Shown in pieces: positions 6,975 through 8,618 of a stretch of DNA of 8,618 nucleotides. The stretch comes from Chloroflexota bacterium. Lineage in GTDB: Bacteria; Chloroflexota; Limnocylindria; QHBO01. The first letter of the stretch is position 1. Each line of letters opens with the position of its first letter. The notes beneath the pieces were generated by a model that was not told where the DNA came from, ran no database searches, and worked only from the letters and a program-made list of their open reading frames with translations. The stretch lies in contig JAPSGM010000066.1 of the NCBI GenBank assembly GCA_031177555.1, positions 1 through 8,618 of the forward strand. The letters run 5' to 3'. The position numbers and the translations under genes were made by a program.

Positions 6975-7435
6975 CGGACCGACCGGACCTGGTGGATCCG
7001 CGGCGAGGGCCGACGGCCTCGCAGGCGGCCGGCCTGACGCTGGTCGCTGCGCGACGGGCGGTGGCGGCGGTCGAGGCGACGGCGAGCCGGATGGGCGTGC
7101 CGATGTCCGTTGCGGTCGTCGACTCGGGGGACCTCCTCGTCGCATTCGGGCGCATGGACGGCGCGGACCTGGTGACGGTGCGCCTGGCGCAGGACAAGGC
7201 GTACACCGCGCTCGTGAACCGGATGTCGACCGGCGAGCTGGCGCCGGTGGTCCTGCCCGGCACCGAGTTCTACGGATATGACTCGGTGGCAGGCGGTCGC
7301 ATGATCGTGTTCGCCGGCGGGCTGCCGCTCGAGCGGGACGGCGTGCTGGTCGGCGCCATCGGCGTCAGCGGCGGCAGCGCCGAGCAGGACGAGCGCGCCG
7401 CGCGCGCCGGCGCGGAGGCCTTCGGCCGTGACTGA
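6971..7435 (+). CDS. GlcG/HbpS-family protein (DUF336)
   Basis: A 154-residue protein of the GlcG/HbpS family, small soluble proteins that include a haem-binding redox-stress protein of Streptomyces and the GlcG protein of glycolate operons. Landmarks are 'LTLVAARRAVAAVEATA' (22-38), 'VAVVDSGDLLVAFGRMDGA' (47-65), 'QDKAYTAL' (74-81), 'GGLPLERDGVLVGAIGVSGG' (116-135) and Asp140-Glu141 in the last helix. No signal peptide is visible, so it is probably cytoplasmic, unlike exported HbpS. The GTG start overlaps the potC stop as GTGA, so translation is coupled to the permease and a role in the same pathway is likely. It could help deal with peroxide or haem linked to the oxidase, or act on a pathway intermediate; neither is shown. 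It ends six bases from the stop of a convergent small gene. Confidence 0.9.
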   Translation: MTDRPDLVDPRRGPTASQAAGLTLVAARRAVAAVEATASRMGVPMSVAVVDSGDLLVAFGRMDGADLVTVRLAQDKAYTALVNRMSTGELAPVVLPGTEFYGYDSVAGGRMIVFAGGLPLERDGVLVGAIGVSGGSAEQDERAARAGAEAFGRD

Positions 7436-7441
7436 CTCGGG

Positions 7442-7567
7442 CTAGATCCCGCGCTCGGCGTACTCGTTCTGGCGCTTCGGCTGCTCGTGCGTGCAATGCA
7501 GGCGCCATCCGAGCATGAACATGAAGGCGCCGAACGCGATGGCGAAGACGCCCGCCAGCCACAGCAG
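7442..7567 (-). CDS. Very small single-helix membrane protein, probable CTG start
   Basis: The minus-strand frame ending at TAG 7442-7444 encodes a hydrophobic helix, 'LAGVFAIAFGAFMFMLGW' (about residues 4-21), followed by a charged tail 'RLHCTHEQPKRQNEYAERGI'. Codons such as ctg, ggc, gtc, ttc, gcc and atc have the G/C third bases of real genes here. The frame has no ATG, GTG or TTG before the helix. A CTG at 7567 sits nine bases after AAGGG and would give 41 residues; the ATC at 7576 is a less likely start. The upstream limit of the frame is a stop at 7640. It lies downstream of DUF2277, on the same strand. It is not recognised. Frameshift or assembly error at the start is an alternative. 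Confidence 0.5.
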   Translation of the reverse strand: MLWLAGVFAIAFGAFMFMLGWRLHCTHEQPKRQNEYAERGI

Positions 7568-7604
7568 GCTGAGGATCCCTTGTCGTCCGGGCGAGTGCCT
7601 TCGA

Positions 7605-7829
7605 CTAGCTCGCCGCGCGGCGCGCCGGGTGGGTGGCGGTCACGGCCTCCAGGAGCCGGCGCGAGGCGGCCGCGACCTCCTCGACGGCGGCCTCGAAGGC
7701 TGCCTCGTTGACGGGGGCGGGCTTGCGGTAGCCGCTCACCTTGCGCACGAACTGCAGCGCGGCAGCCCGCACCTCGTCGTCGGTGGCAGGCTGGTCGAGC
7801 ACCCGCAGGGTCTTGATGGATCGGCACAT
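7605..7829 (-). CDS. DUF2277 protein
   Basis: A 74-residue protein matching the small DUF2277 family. The typical start 'MCRSIKTLR' is followed by 'ATDDEVRAAALQFVRKVSGYRKPAPVNEAAFE' and 'AVEEVAAASRRLLEAV' in three sections (residues 15-29, 30-46 and 48-63). The family is found in bacteria and archaea and has no established function; the conserved Cys2, the basic 'VRKVSG' patch and the overall helical make-up hint at a nucleic-acid or ligand-binding helical bundle, but that is a guess. The ATG at 7829 has no ribosome binding site but lies six bases after a TAGACT box, so it is probably leaderless. It follows the HAD gene after nine bases. Length is complete for the family. Confidence 0.88.
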   Translation of the reverse strand: MCRSIKTLRVLDQPATDDEVRAAALQFVRKVSGYRKPAPVNEAAFEAAVEEVAAASRRLLEAVTATHPARRAAS

Positions 7830-7835
7830 GGGCAG

Positions 7836-7841
7836 AGTCTA
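7836..7841 (-). promoter_or_regulatory. Leaderless-type -10 box of the DUF2277 gene
   Basis: On the minus strand TAGACT is followed by six bases and then the ATG at 7829. Its first three bases are the TAG stop codon of the HAD gene. The spacing is the same as at the regulator gene. No clear -35 box is visible, and read-through from the HAD gene is also possible. Confidence 0.4.
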
Positions 7842-8486
7842 CGTCTCCGCCAGCAGGTCCTCCAGCGAGTCGACGATCCGGTCGGCAGCGGAGACATCGA
7901 TTTCGGCGAACTGCGGCACGGCGATGCAGGTCAACCCTGCCGCCTTTGCGGCGGCCACCCCGCTCGCGGAGTCCTCCAACGCCAGCGCTTCCTGGGGCGC
8001 GACCCGGAGCCGCTCGCAGGCGAGGAGGTAGATGTCAGGCGCGGGCTTGAAGGCGGCGTCGTCCGAGGTGACGATGGCGTCGAAGGCATCGGCCAGCCGC
8101 GCGGTGCCCAGGGCGGCGTCCACCAGCCGGCGGGGGGAGTTGGATGCCAAGCCGAGCCGCGTTCGGCCCCGCAACCGTTCGACCAGCTCGATCGCGCCCG
8201 GCCGCCCTGCGACCTGCACCTTCAGCTCCCCGTGCATGGCCGCCATGAGCTCGTCGACGAGCACCGGTCCGCGGTCGGGTGGCTGGCGCAGCCGACGCGC
8301 GAAGTACCTGGCTGCGTGCTCGGGGGAGGTTCCGATTACAGCGAGCTTGTCGTCCATGCTGAACACCTCGCCGTAGCGACGGAACAGCGCTTCCTCCGCC
8401 CGCTGCCAGACGACCTCGGTGTCGAGGAGGAGTCCGTCCATGTCGAACACGACCGCCCGGAAGCGGTCGCCGAGGGGCTGGTTCAC
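7839..8486 (-). CDS. HAD-superfamily hydrolase, beta-phosphoglucomutase-like
   Basis: A 215-residue HAD hydrolase of the phosphatase/phosphomutase group with a helical cap. Motif I is 'FDMDGLLLDTE' (14-24), with the nucleophile Asp15 and general acid/base Asp17. The cap domain fills about residues 25-90. Motif II is 'LASNSP' (113-118) with Ser115, motif III is Lys147 in 'FKPAPDIY', and motif IV is 'ALEDSASG' (169-176) with Glu171-Asp172. All catalytic positions are kept. The 'GLLLDTE' and 'EDSASGVAAAKAAG' signatures match phosphoglycolate phosphatase and beta-phosphoglucomutase relatives, but the substrate cannot be read from the sequence. The start is a GTG whose bases overlap the TGA of the upstream gene (GTGA), so translation is likely coupled. 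Confidence 0.92.
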   Translation of the reverse strand: MNQPLGDRFRAVVFDMDGLLLDTEVVWQRAEEALFRRYGEVFSMDDKLAVIGTSPEHAARYFARRLRQPPDRGPVLVDELMAAMHGELKVQVAGRPGAIELVERLRGRTRLGLASNSPRRLVDAALGTARLADAFDAIVTSDDAAFKPAPDIYLLACERLRVAPQEALALEDSASGVAAAKAAGLTCIAVPQFAEIDVSAADRIVDSLEDLLAET

Positions 8487-8618
8487 CCGTTCGCGGAGAA
8501 GAACGACCCCCCGCCGTCGGCCAGCGCGCGCAGCAGCGGCACCACCCGGTAGCGTCCGTCGGGCATCGCCGCATGCAGCGCGTCGAGCGTGTGGACCACG
8601 TGCGGCAGCCCGATCCGC
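8483..8618 (-). CDS. C-terminal end of an unrecognised protein (cut by the window edge)
   Basis: An open minus-strand frame enters from the right edge and stops at TGA 8483-8485, overlapping the GTG of the HAD gene. About 44 residues are visible, starting 'RIGLPHVVHTLDALHAAM' and ending 'LLRALADGGGSFFSANG'. Third codon positions are mostly G or C, as in a real gene, and the four-base overlap supports an operon with the HAD gene. I do not recognise the family from this tail. Confidence 0.6.
   Translation of the reverse strand, partial: RIGLPHVVHTLDALHAAMPDGRYRVVPLLRALADGGGSFFSANG

Noticed and set aside
7421..7445. A terminator between the convergent GlcG-like and small membrane-protein genes
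   Set aside because: Only six bases separate the stops and no hairpin followed by a T run is visible.
7491..8552. Plus-strand open frame of 353 residues opposite DUF2277 and the HAD gene
   Set aside because: The minus strand carries intact HAD motifs and a DUF2277 family protein; the plus frame has no recognisable content.

Overview
The window is GC-rich DNA with mostly G or C in third codon positions, densely packed with genes. GTG starts, four-base GTGA overlaps and apparent leaderless promoters (a TA...T -10 box six or seven bases before an ATG) suggest a high-GC Gram-positive-type or Chloroflexota-like bacterium. The sequence alone does not fix the phylum. There is no RNA gene, CRISPR array or mobile element.

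Left block, minus strand (64-2535): an XRE-cupin regulator resembling PuuR in layout, then a thiolase closely resembling the 3-oxoadipyl-CoA (PcaF/PaaJ) branch, then a SIMPL-domain (DUF541) protein five bases downstream. The regulator and the thiolase each appear to have a leaderless promoter. The thiolase promoter is overlaid by a 25-bp palindrome.

Central block, plus strand (2562-7435): reading divergently from the regulator are a FAD-dependent amine/amino-acid oxidase-like protein of the PuuB type, a PotD-type lipoprotein binding protein, two PotB/PotC-type permeases and a GlcG/HbpS-family protein. The last three genes are chained by GTGA overlaps. The block reads as an uptake-and-oxidation module for an amine or related compound under a divergent PuuR-like regulator. 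No ATP-binding subunit (PotA) is present, and one polyamine-contacting acidic residue of PotD appears replaced, so the substrate is open.

Right block, minus strand (7442-8618): the C-terminal end of an unrecognised gene, a HAD phosphatase/phosphomutase overlapping it by four bases, a DUF2277 protein with a leaderless-type promoter, and a very short one-helix membrane protein that seems to start at CTG and meets the GlcG-like gene tail to tail.

The most interesting points are regulatory. All four promoter candidates of the left and central blocks carry the pattern TA..ATCG at the -10 box. A tiny upstream ORF ends on the start codon of the binding-protein gene. I see no wholly new system. Bases 1-63 hold nothing I can support.
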